DNA from: Mycolicibacterium sp. P9-22
GTDB lineage: Bacteria; Actinomycetota; Actinomycetes; Mycobacteriales; Mycobacteriaceae
Direction of reading: 5' to 3'
Length of the DNA stretch: 60,046 nucleotides
Assembly: GCF_008329585.1 (NCBI RefSeq)
Contig: NZ_NPKP01000020.1
Coordinates: 1 to 60,046, forward strand
Shown here: positions 1-8,433 of the stretch, one piece after another
Layout of the letters: each line of letters starts with the position of its first letter
How positions within the stretch are numbered: the stretch's first letter is position 1
Made by a program: the position numbers and the translations under genes
The notes under the pieces: generated by a model
Told to the model about the DNA's origin: nothing
Seen by the model: the letters and a program-made list of their open reading frames with translations, nothing else
The model's database searches: none

Positions 1-96
1 CTCCACGGATACCTCGGAGACGTACCGCCCGGCGAGTTCGAAGCCATCTTCTACGCTACGAAACGGACCGACCAACCCCTGGTCGAAATCCAATAG
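1..96 (+). CDS. IS3-family transposase OrfB, C-terminal fragment
   Basis: The frame beginning at base 1 runs to a TAG stop at 94-96 and gives LHGYLGDVPPGEFEAIFY followed by 13 more residues ending in DQPLVEIQ. This is the usual C-terminal tail of an IS3 OrfB (DDE integrase) protein, just before the terminal repeat. The catalytic domain is upstream of the window. The call rests on this tail and on the adjacent inverted-repeat-like end. Confidence 0.7.
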   Translation, partial: LHGYLGDVPPGEFEAIFYATKRTDQPLVEIQ

Positions 97-127
97 TGAG
101 AGTCTCCATCAGGACCAGGGCGATTCA
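1..127 (+). mobile_element. Right end of an IS3-family insertion sequence
   Basis: The window opens inside an insertion sequence. Bases 1-96 encode the last 31 residues of a transposase, and bases 97-127 form the terminal inverted repeat, ending ...GGGCGATTCA. Read inward on the other strand this starts TGAATCGCCC, the TGA.. end typical of IS3-family elements. The last bases of the repeat also supply the stop codon of the neighbouring minus-strand hydratase gene. The left end and any target duplication lie outside the window, so the exact family member cannot be named. Confidence 0.75.
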
Positions 128-1120
128 GTCGGGCTTCGCCACGCTCGTTACGCGGCGCGGACGATCAAAGACGCCGCTGTTGGCGGCTTTGTTATGGGTT
201 GAGCGGTCGTAGAGGGGTAGGTCGCCTCGTTCGTCGGTGCGCTTTACGTAGGCGCGCATGGCTTTCTGCGCCTCTGGGCTCGCCAGGGTCGATAAGAACT
301 CCGCGCTTTCGACGCGCAGACCGTCGTGAAGGCTGCGCGTTGCACCGGTGTAGACACTGCGTTTGATGGCGGCGACCGTGGGCTTGAGCCGGCGGGCGAG
401 CCGGTCTCCGAGCGCGACTGCGCGGTCGATGAGCTCGTCAGGGGGTACGACGTCGTCGACGTAGCCGATCGCGAGCGCCGAAGCCGGATCGAGGCCGCCG
501 CCATCGAGCATCAGCCTGAGACCCTGGCGGGGGCCGACGAGTCGCGAGAGGCGTTGCGTTCCACCGCCACCGGGGCACAGTCCGAGCAGGATCTCGGGCT
601 GGCCAACGACGTAGTCGCCGTCGGCCATGATGCGGAAGTCGCAGGCGAGTGCGATTTCTGAGCCGAGTCCCACGGCTGTGCCGTTGATTGCGGCGATGAA
701 GACCGTACCGCAATCGTTGATGCGGCAGAGCATTTCGTGGAAGTCGACGAGCTCGATGGCTCCGCCGAGGGGAGTTCGTCCGAGAAGTCGCCTGGCGCCC
801 TTGATGAGGCGGACGGCGCGCGCGACCCGAAGAGCCTGTGACAGCATGCGCGGGCCGACCGCCGGACTGCCTGCTCCGGCTTGCTGCAACCATTGGATAT
901 CGGCGTGTCCGAATCGGTCTGGGTGAGCGCCGGTGATGACGACCGCCCCGACATTGTCGTCGCTCTCCGCGCGGCCCACGAGTGCTTCGAGCCCGGCGAA
1001 CATGGCCGGCCCGTACTCGCCGCGTGAGCCGCCGTGAAGCCGGGCAACGAGCACGCGTCCTCGCTGCTCGACCGCGATCCCTTGGCCGTGGGGGAGGGGG
1101 TGAGTAATCCGTGTTGTCAT
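125..1120 (-). CDS. Enoyl-CoA hydratase/isomerase (crotonase) family protein, 3' end altered by IS insertion
   Basis: A 331-aa crotonase-fold protein, probably hydrating or isomerising an enoyl-CoA in fatty-acid or ring catabolism. Seen: the oxyanion/active-site stretch NGTAVGLGSEIALACDF around residues 145-161, the second Glu region PEILLGLCPGGGGTQRL, and a CoA-binding N-terminal part. Both glutamates expected of true hydratases are present. The stop codon TGA (125-127) lies in the terminal repeat of the IS3 element, so the original C-terminus has been cut and replaced. The loss is probably short, because the length is already above the usual 260 aa. It is divergent from the hydrolase at 1204. 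The substrate cannot be told. Confidence 0.82.
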   Translation of the reverse strand: MTTRITHPLPHGQGIAVEQRGRVLVARLHGGSRGEYGPAMFAGLEALVGRAESDDNVGAVVITGAHPDRFGHADIQWLQQAGAGSPAVGPRMLSQALRVARAVRLIKGARRLLGRTPLGGAIELVDFHEMLCRINDCGTVFIAAINGTAVGLGSEIALACDFRIMADGDYVVGQPEILLGLCPGGGGTQRLSRLVGPRQGLRLMLDGGGLDPASALAIGYVDDVVPPDELIDRAVALGDRLARRLKPTVAAIKRSVYTGATRSLHDGLRVESAEFLSTLASPEAQKAMRAYVKRTDERGDLPLYDRSTHNKAANSGVFDRPRRVTSVAKPD

Positions 1121-1169
1121 GTCAGCGGCCTTCCGATGCGGGGTCAGGGTGCCGACCTTACATGCTGAG

Positions 1170-1197
1170 TTGACAATTCATACTTAGGGTCTACGCT
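1170..1197 (+). promoter_or_regulatory. Promoter of the 1204 hydrolase, probably leaderless, with HxlR-type element
   Basis: TTGACA (1170-1175) and TACGCT (1192-1197) are separated by 16 bp. A start site about 7 bp after the -10 would fall on the ATG at 1204, giving a leaderless mRNA, and no Shine-Dalgarno sequence is visible. The spacer carries ATTCATACTTAGGG, matching the block CTGAGTTGACAAT..TACT.AGGG repeated in front of the MBL-fold gene at 3600-3624. The shared block is a candidate operator for the nearby HxlR regulator. Confidence 0.6.
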
Positions 1198-1203
1198 TCG
1201 ACC

Positions 1204-2112
1204 ATGCCTCTAGACAACGTCATTCGGCGCGACGTCGCCTTCACCTCATCTGGCGACGACTGCCGTGGCTGGCTGTTCATGCCCGACGTTCCCGACCCCG
1301 AAGGGGTGCCACTGGTCATCCTCGGGCACGGTATGGGAGGGACACACGAGTTCGGTCTGGAGCCGTTCGCCCGTCGGTTCGCGGCGGCCGGCATCGCCGC
1401 GCTTGCGTTCACCTACCGGTACTTCGGTGACAGCGATGGACGGCCGCGTCAGTTGCTGGACATCGATTGCCAGCTGGAGGACTGGAACGCCGCACTTAGG
1501 TATGCACGGGGTCTCGACGAGGTCGACAGTGGCCGGATCGCACTGTGGGGCACCTCCCTCGGCGGCGGTCATGTCCTGAATGTGGCTGCCACCGACGGGC
1601 GGGTCGCGGCGGTGGTGAGTCAGTGCCCATTCATCGACGGGCTGACCGCGGTGCGGGCAGCAAACCCCAGCAGCCTGGCCAAAATGGCTGTTCCGATCGT
1701 TCGCGACGAACTGGCGCGGCTACTGGATCGGCCGCCGGTGCTGGTGCCCCTGATCGGTCCGCCTGGTTCGGCGGCAATCATGACCTCCCCCGACTCGGAA
1801 CCCGGGTACCGGGCGCTCATCCCGGATGACGCCGAGTTCGAGTTCGGGGTGGCGGCTCGAATTGTCAACCGCATCGGTCTGTACCGCCCTGGACGCTCGA
1901 CTGGTCGGGTGCGGGCACCGATCCTGTTCTGCATCTGCGACGACGACTCAGTGGCCCCGGCGGAGACGGCGCTGCGCTACGCGGCGACCGCTCGATATGG
2001 GGAAGTCAAGCGATATCCCATCGGGCACTTCGACATCTACGTCGGAGAGGACTTCGAGGTTGCTGTCGCCGATCAGACAGAGTTCCTCGTTCGACACCTG
2101 AAACCGGCCTAG
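1204..2112 (+). CDS. Alpha/beta hydrolase (dienelactone hydrolase/esterase-like)
   Basis: A 302-aa serine hydrolase. The nucleophile elbow is GTSLGGG (Ser near residue 119), with the oxyanion stretch GHGMGGTHEF near residue 40. The acid is likely in ICDDDSVAP (near residue 247) and the histidine in GHFDIYVGE near residue 277. This layout is that of the dienelactone-hydrolase/CocE-like alpha/beta hydrolases acting on small esters or lactones; the substrate is unknown. The promoter resembles that of the MBL-fold gene at 3676, so the two may be co-regulated by the HxlR protein at 2887-3363. Confidence 0.82.
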   Translation: MPLDNVIRRDVAFTSSGDDCRGWLFMPDVPDPEGVPLVILGHGMGGTHEFGLEPFARRFAAAGIAALAFTYRYFGDSDGRPRQLLDIDCQLEDWNAALRYARGLDEVDSGRIALWGTSLGGGHVLNVAATDGRVAAVVSQCPFIDGLTAVRAANPSSLAKMAVPIVRDELARLLDRPPVLVPLIGPPGSAAIMTSPDSEPGYRALIPDDAEFEFGVAARIVNRIGLYRPGRSTGRVRAPILFCICDDDSVAPAETALRYAATARYGEVKRYPIGHFDIYVGEDFEVAVADQTEFLVRHLKPA

Positions 2113-2428
2113 ATGCCCCGCCGGCCTCGCGCTCGGTGTGCCGGGGCCCCAGTCGTCCAGGGTCGGTTTATGTGACACGAGTTGGACCTTCGGGATTCGG
2201 TCTCTGTTTCATTGACGAGGCTAGCCAGGCCTTGGTGGGTGTGGAGTCGACACGGCTCGCGTTTTCGCTCACAATGACTTTCAGAACCATCTCGGTCTGC
2301 GAGTGTGGCGTTCTGCGCGCGACACATTTGCGGGTGGGCGGCGTCGAACATCCGGCCGGTCGCGGACACACTACGGCGACACTGTTCGTCGGTGACGTCG
2401 CCGGCGTGAGGTGTGTGAGGTTTCGCGT
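2113..2428. other. Gap without a recognisable gene
   Basis: Between the hydrolase and the SDR fragment no frame gives a protein I recognise. A weak C/G-rich dyad (CCCCG at 2116-2120 with CGGGG at 2142-2146) just after the hydrolase stop might act as a terminator. Nothing else stands out. Confidence 0.4.
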
Positions 2429-2899
2429 TCAGCCCCGTGGCCGGGTTTCCACGTACTGCGAGGTCCGCATCACTCGTTTCCAGACTGCGTCGCCGGGGAC
2501 GCTGAGCACGAGCGGACGCAGCGCCTGCATGATCGCCAACGACCGTGGTGTGTAGACGCGCCGCTTGCGTTTGGCGATCGCGTGCGCCATCGCTTCAGCG
2601 CATTGGGTCGGGGAGTGCAGCTTGTTCAACGGTCCACGCAGGCTGTGCAACGCGGAACTTATTGCCTCGAATTCGCTCTCGGTGTCGCGGACCAGGTCGG
2701 TGTCCAAGAATGCGGGGTGGGCGCTTCCGATCCGGACGCCGGTGTGCGCGAGTTCGATGCGCACTCCGTTGGCGAGGTGTTCGACTGCTGGTTTGGAGGC
2801 GCAGTAGGTACTCAGCCCAGGGAACGCGCTGAACGAGCCCACGGAGCTCACGAGCAGCGCGTAGCCGTGATTCTTGCTGTAGGAGCTCAGGCCTCGCAC
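2429..2899 (-). pseudogene. C-terminal fragment of a short-chain dehydrogenase
   Basis: The frame encodes SSVGSFSAFPGLSTYCASK, the catalytic Ser and YxxxK part of an SDR, followed by a normal C-terminal half. The first about 120 residues, including the Rossmann GxxxGxG motif, are missing. The fragment runs straight on from the 3' end of the HxlR gene (13 bp overlap), so an upstream deletion has joined the two. It cannot bind NAD(P) and is most likely dead. The resemblance is to the longer actinobacterial SDRs of about 280 aa. Confidence 0.65.
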
Positions 2900-3363
2900 G
2901 CCAGGAGCGCACCCGGGCCGCTGACCGCCTCGACGTCCTCGGGGCTGTTGATCGTGTGGCCGGCGTCGCAGATGACGGCGAGATGCACCTCCTCACCGCA
3001 GCCGACATGACGGTTGATCGCGGCCGGGCCGGCGGGGTCGGCCTTGTGGCGGTCGCCCCACTCGCGCAGCGCGAGCAGTATCGGCAATAGCTCCCGGCCA
3101 CTGTCGGTCAGGTGATACTCCTTGCGGGGGCGACTGCCGGATTCGCGGTAGTCCGATGGTTCGAGAATTCCTTCGTCGACCAGCTTGCGGAGTCGTTCGG
3201 AGAGCAGGTTGCGTGGGCAACCCAGCACGCTGTGAAACTGTTCGAAGCGCGTAGATCCACTGAACGCCTCCCGCGCGATCAGTAGTGTCCACTTTTCGCC
3301 GAGAACCTGCAGGCTGCGAGCTATCGAGCAGTTGCTCAACAGGTAGCCGTTGCGTTCCATCAA
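2887..3363 (-). CDS. HxlR-family winged-helix transcriptional regulator
   Basis: 158 aa. The start region C-S-I-A-R-S-L-Q-V-L-GEKWTLLI is the HxlR signature, with a Cys at residue 12 that in related proteins can sense electrophiles or redox state. The recognition helix region is GCPRNLLSERLRKLVDEGIL, and the wing includes the GSRPRKEYHLTDSG stretch. The C-terminal extension HVGCGEEVHLAV..PGPGA is typical of the longer actinobacterial members. It is divergent from the MBL-fold gene. The regulator's own promoter region and two neighbouring promoters share a TATGTACT/CATACT word, so it probably controls those genes and itself. The ligand is unknown. Confidence 0.85.
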   Translation of the reverse strand: MMERNGYLLSNCSIARSLQVLGEKWTLLIAREAFSGSTRFEQFHSVLGCPRNLLSERLRKLVDEGILEPSDYRESGSRPRKEYHLTDSGRELLPILLALREWGDRHKADPAGPAAINRHVGCGEEVHLAVICDAGHTINSPEDVEAVSGPGALLACEA

Positions 3364-3599
3364 AACCCCTCAAACTATGTACTTCCGCTCGCCCCGAACC
3401 GGCCACAGTCGGGGCCGAGCCGCGGGGGCGAGACGCGCCATTGGTGCGAGATACCTGGCACCGAGCGTGACGGGCAACCCTGACCGCGGGCCGACCGAAG
3501 GGGTCGCCCCTGCAAGCATTCCCAATCGTAGCGCGGCCAATCGGCGTTGCCGGTCCCTCAACAACAGGTCAGCAAGATTGTCGAAGCGGAGACCAACCC

Positions 3600-3633
3600 C
3601 TGAGTTGACAATATGTACTGAGGGGTGCAGAGT
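3600..3633 (+). promoter_or_regulatory. Promoter and putative HxlR operator of the MBL-fold gene
   Basis: The 312-bp divergent region 3364-3675 holds TTGACA at 3605-3610 and, 17 bp on, the weak -10 CAGAGT (3628-3633). The spacer ATATGTACTGAGGGG repeats the block seen at 1170-1190, and TATGTACT recurs at 3375-3382 close to the HxlR start. The rest of the region (3387-3599) shows no gene. Confidence 0.5.
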
Positions 3634-3675
3634 TCTGCTGAGATGCAATTCAGATCGAACCGATGGAGATCAAGC

Positions 3676-4542
3676 ATGTCGCAGCCTTCTTCCGACCTTC
3701 AGCTGCAGGTGGTTGTCAGCCCTGCTGTCGACCTCGCGATCGGCGGCACGTTCTCGCCGACGACGGCGACGATCATCACCGGCCCGACGGAGGCGGTCCT
3801 GGTCGATACGCTGTATACCCACGCCGATGTCGACCGGCTGGCAGAGGCGATCGAGGCTACGGGTAAGAAACTCACGACGATCTACATCACCCATGCCCAT
3901 TTCGACCACTACATCGGGCTCGGGCCGCTGCTGGAGCGCTTCCCCGATGCGCGAGGCGTCGCGACCGCTCCAGTGGCCCAGCTCATTCACGACACCTTCG
4001 CCACGGATAAGGCGATCACCGACGTGTGGATGCCCGGTGCGGTCATCGAGAACTTGCGGCATCCCGATGTGCTCGAAGGCGACGTCATCACCCTGGACGG
4101 TCACGAGCTGCGGATTGTCGATGTCGGCCAGGCCGACATCGCGGACAGCACCGTTCTGCACATTCCCGACCTCGATGCAGTGGTGGCCGGTGACGTCATC
4201 TACAACGGTGTTCACCAGATGCTCGGACTGACCGGCCCAGACCAGTGGAAGCAGTGGATCGAGAGCGTCGACAAGGTCGAGAGCCTGGCGCCACGTCTCA
4301 TTGTCGCCGGCCACCGGGGTCCGGGTCGTCTCGACACCGATATTGAGGGAATGCTTAACGGCACAAGGGATTACATCCTCACCTTCATGACCGAGTCTGC
4401 CGAAGCACCAGATGCCGAGACGCTCATTGCCCGCATGACTCAACGATTCCCCGACCGGATCAATCTCGCCACCCTGCTGTTTTCAGCAGGGGTCATCATC
4501 GAGCAGAGGAATCAAGCCCAAGCCGCCAGCCCAGCCCGCTAG
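3676..4542 (+). CDS. MBL-fold metallo-hydrolase
   Basis: 288-aa metallo-beta-lactamase-fold protein. The metal site THAHFDHY (HxHxDH) lies near residues 75-82, with further metal ligands in VAGDVIYNGVH (near 173-183) and VAGHRGPG (near 212-219). Family members hydrolyse thioesters, lactones or phosphodiesters using two metals. The N-terminal FSPTTATIITGPTEAVLVDT is typical of the SoxH/VarG-type proteins rather than true beta-lactamases. The ATG at 3676 is preferred over an upstream GTG at 3625 because GGAGA lies 7 bp before it and the protein then begins at the family's usual point. No signal peptide is visible, so it is likely cytoplasmic. Confidence 0.85.
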   Translation: MSQPSSDLQLQVVVSPAVDLAIGGTFSPTTATIITGPTEAVLVDTLYTHADVDRLAEAIEATGKKLTTIYITHAHFDHYIGLGPLLERFPDARGVATAPVAQLIHDTFATDKAITDVWMPGAVIENLRHPDVLEGDVITLDGHELRIVDVGQADIADSTVLHIPDLDAVVAGDVIYNGVHQMLGLTGPDQWKQWIESVDKVESLAPRLIVAGHRGPGRLDTDIEGMLNGTRDYILTFMTESAEAPDAETLIARMTQRFPDRINLATLLFSAGVIIEQRNQAQAASPAR

Positions 4543-4709
4543 CCGGACGGCGTCCTGGCGTACAGAAGACGATCGACGCCCGAGTCATGAAGCAGGCGTC
4601 GGCGCGATCCGTGTGCGCGCGATCTTCGCCCCACAGCTCGATCGCGTATGGCGATGACGCCGCGCCGAGAGACGGCTCGGCTGGACCCATCCGCAGGAGG
4701 ACGTCTTCG

Positions 4710-5283
4710 ATGCCAATCATCATCACACCCGGCGCGTTCACGCGGCCGGCGTCCTTAGCCTCCCTGGCAGAACGCCTGGGGGCCCAGATCGTCGCGCGCC
4801 CCCAGCACCGAAAGGTCCAATTCGACACGGGGGGAATCCGTTCCATCGCAGCAGCCCTGGACTGCGCGATCCGCGATCTTTGCTCAAGTTCGCCGCCGGC
4901 GGCCTGTCGACCCGGCCACTTCGCAACGGCATGGTCTCCCCGCCGCGCGGGCTACACCAAGGACGCGCCCGCAAGGTACTGATCGATGGCGCTGCGCACC
5001 GAGCCGACGAGTCCCCGCTCCTATTGGCCCAACTGCTGATTGGTTCACGAGTTCCGTACACCGGGCGACGGTCCCGACGCTCGTTGTGACGGGTCTTCAA
5101 GACGGCCTGGTGCCGCCCCACCGGGCTCGACGCCTGGCCGGGCGACTGGGCGCGGACCTCCTCGAATTCGATGTAGCGCAAAACTTCTCGGAAGAGCCGG
5201 CCGGCACCGTCGTGGAGGACGCCGTGCATGCGTGGCTGCACGAACGAGCCCTATTGCCATCGGGCGGCCCAGTCAAGCCGTGA
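4710..5283 (+). pseudogene. Decayed small alpha/beta hydrolase
   Basis: Three frames have to be joined to read a hydrolase. MPIIITPGAFTRPASLASL begins at 4710 in one frame. LLLAQLLIGSRVPYT lies in a second frame (about 5022-5060). VPTLVVTGLQDGLVPPHRAR opens a third, running to a stop at 5281-5283. The last piece has the acid-strand motif of alpha/beta hydrolases (TGLQDGLVPP), but the expected catalytic histidine is Gln (VAQNFSEE), and no GxSxG nucleophile survives. The frameshifts and lost residues argue for a pseudogene. The family assignment is by eye only. Confidence 0.5.
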
Positions 5284-5943
5284 CAAGTGCCGCCGGTCCC
5301 GACGGCGTCAGATGCTGAGTGCCCGAGGTGCCGGCGGCACGTTCGACGGCGCCCCTTGCTGAATTGTGCTTTGCCTTTCCAGCGATTCTTGTCGTAGGCG
5401 CACGGCAGAAATATGGGGATCTCGGCGTCGCGGCCATCACGGCATTGCGACTTGTCGTGTGCCACCGCAGACGGCGGCCGCCGCCGACGAGTGAAACCGT
5501 CGTACCGTCCCGACTTTCGCCACCCGGGATGAGACTTCTACCGAAGCTCCCGCCCGGCCCACCGATGCAGTGCTCGACTGACCATTCGCTGTAGGGGCAG
5601 CTTCGAACGGCGTGCCGGTACTGCCGATGCTGACCAGACTTCGTGCGAGGAGAGCCGTTTCCGAAACGGAGGTGATCTGCCCGTTACGTGGGGTCCGTCT
5701 CTGGTGAGGCCGGAAACCTCGACGAGCAGGCACTCGTCGCTCAACGGGACGCTTCCAGGCGCATGTCGGGCCCACGTCGCGCTGAAACAGGTGTCCCGTA
5801 TCGGGACACTCGGGGAGGGCGGGCCTCAATAAGCTGAGCCGAATCGAGCAGCCTCCATCGGTGCAGATGCCGCCCAGCTAAATGTCACACGAAGAAGTTG
5901 GGCATTGCCCGCGCCCATTTCCACCTCGACGGAAGAGCATGCA
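5284..5943. other. Long upstream region of the first APC permease
   Basis: I see no convincing gene in these 660 bases. The one clear element is the perfect palindrome at 5792-5808, described separately, about 135 bp before the permease start. A modest purine-rich GGAAG near 5930 serves as ribosome site for the GTG at 5944. Confidence 0.45.
5792..5808. promoter_or_regulatory. Palindromic operator TGTCCCG-TAT-CGGGACA
   Basis: A perfect 7+3+7 palindrome, extended to 8+3+8 by the flanking G/C (5791-5809). It is the best copy of a motif with consensus TGTCCCA-N3-TGGGACA found again near 9617, 12178, 20028, 20077, 21955 and, degenerate, 25983. Placement upstream of the APC permease suggests an activator or repressor site. 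Confidence 0.65.
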
Positions 5944-7416
5944 GTGACCACACAGGAATCCCCCGATGCAGTAGGCGCCTCGTCCGTTTCAAGCGGTAAG
6001 GAACAGTCTCCGCCCCGTCTGCAGGGCAACATGGGGCTCGGTGAACTCGTGATGACAGTTCTCGCGTTCTCCTCGCCTCTGACGACCGTTGCTGGGTTCA
6101 TCCCCGTGCTCTTGAGTTTCGACAGCCGATCGGCGCCGGCCATTTATCTGTTGGTCGCCGCCATTCTTTTGGTCTTCTCCGTGGGCTTCACCGCGATGGC
6201 ACGCAAGCTGCCCAATCCAGGCGGCTTCTATGCTTTCGTGACTGCGGGCCTGGGCCGACCGGCCGGCCTTGGCGGGGCCTTCCTCGCGATCTTCGGATAC
6301 GTGTGTATCGGGTTCTTCGCGCCCCCGTTCTTCGCGGTCACGGTTCAGGCGTATGTCGTCAGGCTCGGTGGCCCCGAGATCCCATGGATCTGGTACGGGT
6401 TGGGCATAGTGCTGCTGACCACGGCATTCGCTTACCGGCGGATTGACCTGTCGGCACGAGTTCTGACAGTCGTCATGGGCCTTGAGATCGTCGCTGTGGT
6501 GATCTTCAATGTCGCAGCGTTCGTACACGGCGGGCCCGCTGACGGTGGCGGAGCAGCATTTGCACTGCCCAATCTCGGCACCGCGACCATCGGACTCGCC
6601 ATTCTCTTCGCCGCCGGCAACTTCCTCGGATTCGAGGCCACGGTGATCTACCGCGAGGAGGTCAAGGACCCCACTCGGACGATTCCGCGCGCCACGTATC
6701 TCGCGGTGGCCGGCATCGGCGTGTTCTACGCGATCGCCGCCTGGGCCTACCTGACATTCTTCGGCGCCAACAACGCCCAGGCGGCGGCCACGGAGGATAC
6801 CGCGGGCATGTTCAACTCGGCAGCGACGGCGCTGCTCGGGAGCATTTTCGTGGACGTCGTGACGGTGCTTCTGATGACCTCGGTATTGGCGGCAGTCCTG
6901 TCGATACACAATGTCGCCGCGCGTTACCTGTTCTCGTTGGGCAGCGACAGTGTCCTGCCCGCGGCTCTGGGCAAGGTCCATCATCGGCACCACTCCCCGC
7001 ACGTGTCCGCGGCCGTGGTCGGAGCGCTATGGGCCACCGCGACGGTGCTCTTCGTCGCGATCGGCACCACCCCGGAATCGTTGTATGGCAAGGCCGTCGG
7101 CATCGGCACTCTCGCAATCGTCATCCTGATGTTCTCCGCGAGCATCGCGGTGATCGCGTACTTCTGGGCCAGACGAGACTCGATCGAGTCGGTGTGGAAG
7201 TGTTTTGTCGCACCGGTGATCGCCGCGATCGGAATCGGCTTCATCACCTACCTGGCAATCGCCAATTACCCGGAACTTCTTGCTGATACCGGAGCGATCA
7301 CAGCCTTCTTCCTGGCCATCACCTTCGCGGTACCGGTGGCGGGTGCTGTGTATGCAGGTGTGCTGCGGAAGCGGCGGCCCGAGGTCTACTCGATGATCGG
7401 GCGACAGCAGATGTGA
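5944..7416 (+). CDS. APC-superfamily amino acid/amine permease
   Basis: A 490-aa inner-membrane transporter with about 12 hydrophobic helices. The first helix begins at LGELVMTVLAFSSPLTTVAGF and includes the family's unwound-helix small-residue region. The stretch FLGFEATVIYREEVKDPTRT (near residues 222-241) is the conserved helix-6 region of the APC family. It is paralogous to the permeases at 29663 and 50959, which share the GLGGAF/GLGGAY and IPRATYLAV motifs. GTG at 5944 is chosen because GGAAG precedes it by about 10 bp; a TTG at 5905 is possible. It heads a plus-strand series of oxidoreductases and is probably the uptake system for their substrate. Confidence 0.85.
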   Translation: MTTQESPDAVGASSVSSGKEQSPPRLQGNMGLGELVMTVLAFSSPLTTVAGFIPVLLSFDSRSAPAIYLLVAAILLVFSVGFTAMARKLPNPGGFYAFVTAGLGRPAGLGGAFLAIFGYVCIGFFAPPFFAVTVQAYVVRLGGPEIPWIWYGLGIVLLTTAFAYRRIDLSARVLTVVMGLEIVAVVIFNVAAFVHGGPADGGGAAFALPNLGTATIGLAILFAAGNFLGFEATVIYREEVKDPTRTIPRATYLAVAGIGVFYAIAAWAYLTFFGANNAQAAATEDTAGMFNSAATALLGSIFVDVVTVLLMTSVLAAVLSIHNVAARYLFSLGSDSVLPAALGKVHHRHHSPHVSAAVVGALWATATVLFVAIGTTPESLYGKAVGIGTLAIVILMFSASIAVIAYFWARRDSIESVWKCFVAPVIAAIGIGFITYLAIANYPELLADTGAITAFFLAITFAVPVAGAVYAGVLRKRRPEVYSMIGRQQM

Positions 7417-7455
7417 GTGCGCACCATTCCTCGAAATCAGAAGGAGAGAAACACA

Positions 7456-8295
7456 ATGGCACGGATGAACGGCAAAGTCGCCTTCATTACGGGAGCGGCT
7501 CGCGGCCAGGGCCGATCGCATTGTCTGACTTTGGCGCGGGAGGGCGCAAAGATCATCGGGCTGGACGTATGCCGATCGGCGGACGAGGTGGCCTATCCAC
7601 TGGCCACCGACGAGGACCTCGCGGAAACCGGCCGGCTCCTCGATGAAATCGGTGCCCCTTGGCTGTTGATGCAAGGCGATGTCCGCGACATTTCGGCTGT
7701 GCAGGCGGTAGTGGATGCCGGTCTGGAGAAGTTCGGACAGATCGACGTGGTGGTGGCCAACGCGGGTGTCTGGACGTGGGGCGAGACACGATCACTACCG
7801 GTGAGCGACTGGCAGTTCACCATCGATCTGAACCTGACCGGCGCGTTCAATACCGTACGTGCGGTACTACCGTCGATGATCGACCGCGGCGCAGGTGGCT
7901 CGATCATGTTCACCGGATCAGAACTCGCCTTCCGCGGGGCAGCTCAAGCCGTGGCCTACTCGGCAAGCAAGGCGGGGCTGATCGGCATGATGCGCGCGCT
8001 GGCCAGAGAGCTTGCACCGCAGAGCATTCGAGTGAACAGCATCCATCCGAGCACGGTGAACACCGATATGGTGACCAACCAGGCTACCTATGACCTGTTC
8101 GCCCCGCACAAGGCAGGAACGGCCGATATCGATGATCTGATGGAGGCGGCGCGGGCGATGCACATACTCCCGCTGCCGATACTTGAGGCGCAGGACATCA
8201 GTAACGCGGTGCTGTACCTGGCTTCTGACGAGTCTCGCGCCGTCACCAGCATCTCGCTGCCGGTCGACGCGGGATCCACTCAGAAGATCGGCTGA
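7456..8295 (+). CDS. Mycofactocin-associated SDR family oxidoreductase
   Basis: 279 aa. The nucleotide-binding motif GAARGQGRS (residues about 12-20) is followed by the insertion YPLATDEDLAETGRLL, which marks SDRs coupled to the peptide cofactor mycofactocin. These keep their NAD(H) bound and pass electrons to mycofactocin. The catalytic set is NAG (VVANAGVW), Ser in FTGSEL and YSASK. A strong AAGGAGA lies 8 bp before the ATG. It is likely the first alcohol or amine-alcohol oxidation step after uptake by the permease just upstream (gap 39 bp). The mycofactocin biosynthesis genes are not in the window. Confidence 0.85.
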   Translation: MARMNGKVAFITGAARGQGRSHCLTLAREGAKIIGLDVCRSADEVAYPLATDEDLAETGRLLDEIGAPWLLMQGDVRDISAVQAVVDAGLEKFGQIDVVVANAGVWTWGETRSLPVSDWQFTIDLNLTGAFNTVRAVLPSMIDRGAGGSIMFTGSELAFRGAAQAVAYSASKAGLIGMMRALARELAPQSIRVNSIHPSTVNTDMVTNQATYDLFAPHKAGTADIDDLMEAARAMHILPLPILEAQDISNAVLYLASDESRAVTSISLPVDAGSTQKIG

Positions 8296-8313
8296 CCACG
8301 GATCTACGCCCCT

Positions 8314-8356
8314 ACGGCGACGGCATCGCCGTTTAACGACCGACCGCGGCGCCGCG
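8314..8356 (+). terminator. Hairpin pair in the SDR-ADH gap
   Basis: ACGGCGA-N5-TCGCCGT (8314-8332) is a perfect 7-bp stem followed by TTAAC. Thirteen bases later comes the 12-bp palindrome CGCGGCGCCGCG (8345-8356). They could slow or end transcription between the SDR and the alcohol dehydrogenase, or protect the mRNA ends. There is no U-tract. Confidence 0.35.
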
Positions 8357-8433
8357 CGACTCGTCCAGAAGCGGGGTCGAGGTCGTCCCGGCCGGCAGCA
8401 ATCTCGGCCTGTCCAAAAATCCCTAAGGAACGA

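Noticed and set aside
5989..7002. Long minus-strand open frame opposite the first APC permease
   Set aside because: It mirrors the permease codons in high-GC DNA and has no recognisable domain; similar long antisense frames lie opposite several other genes.
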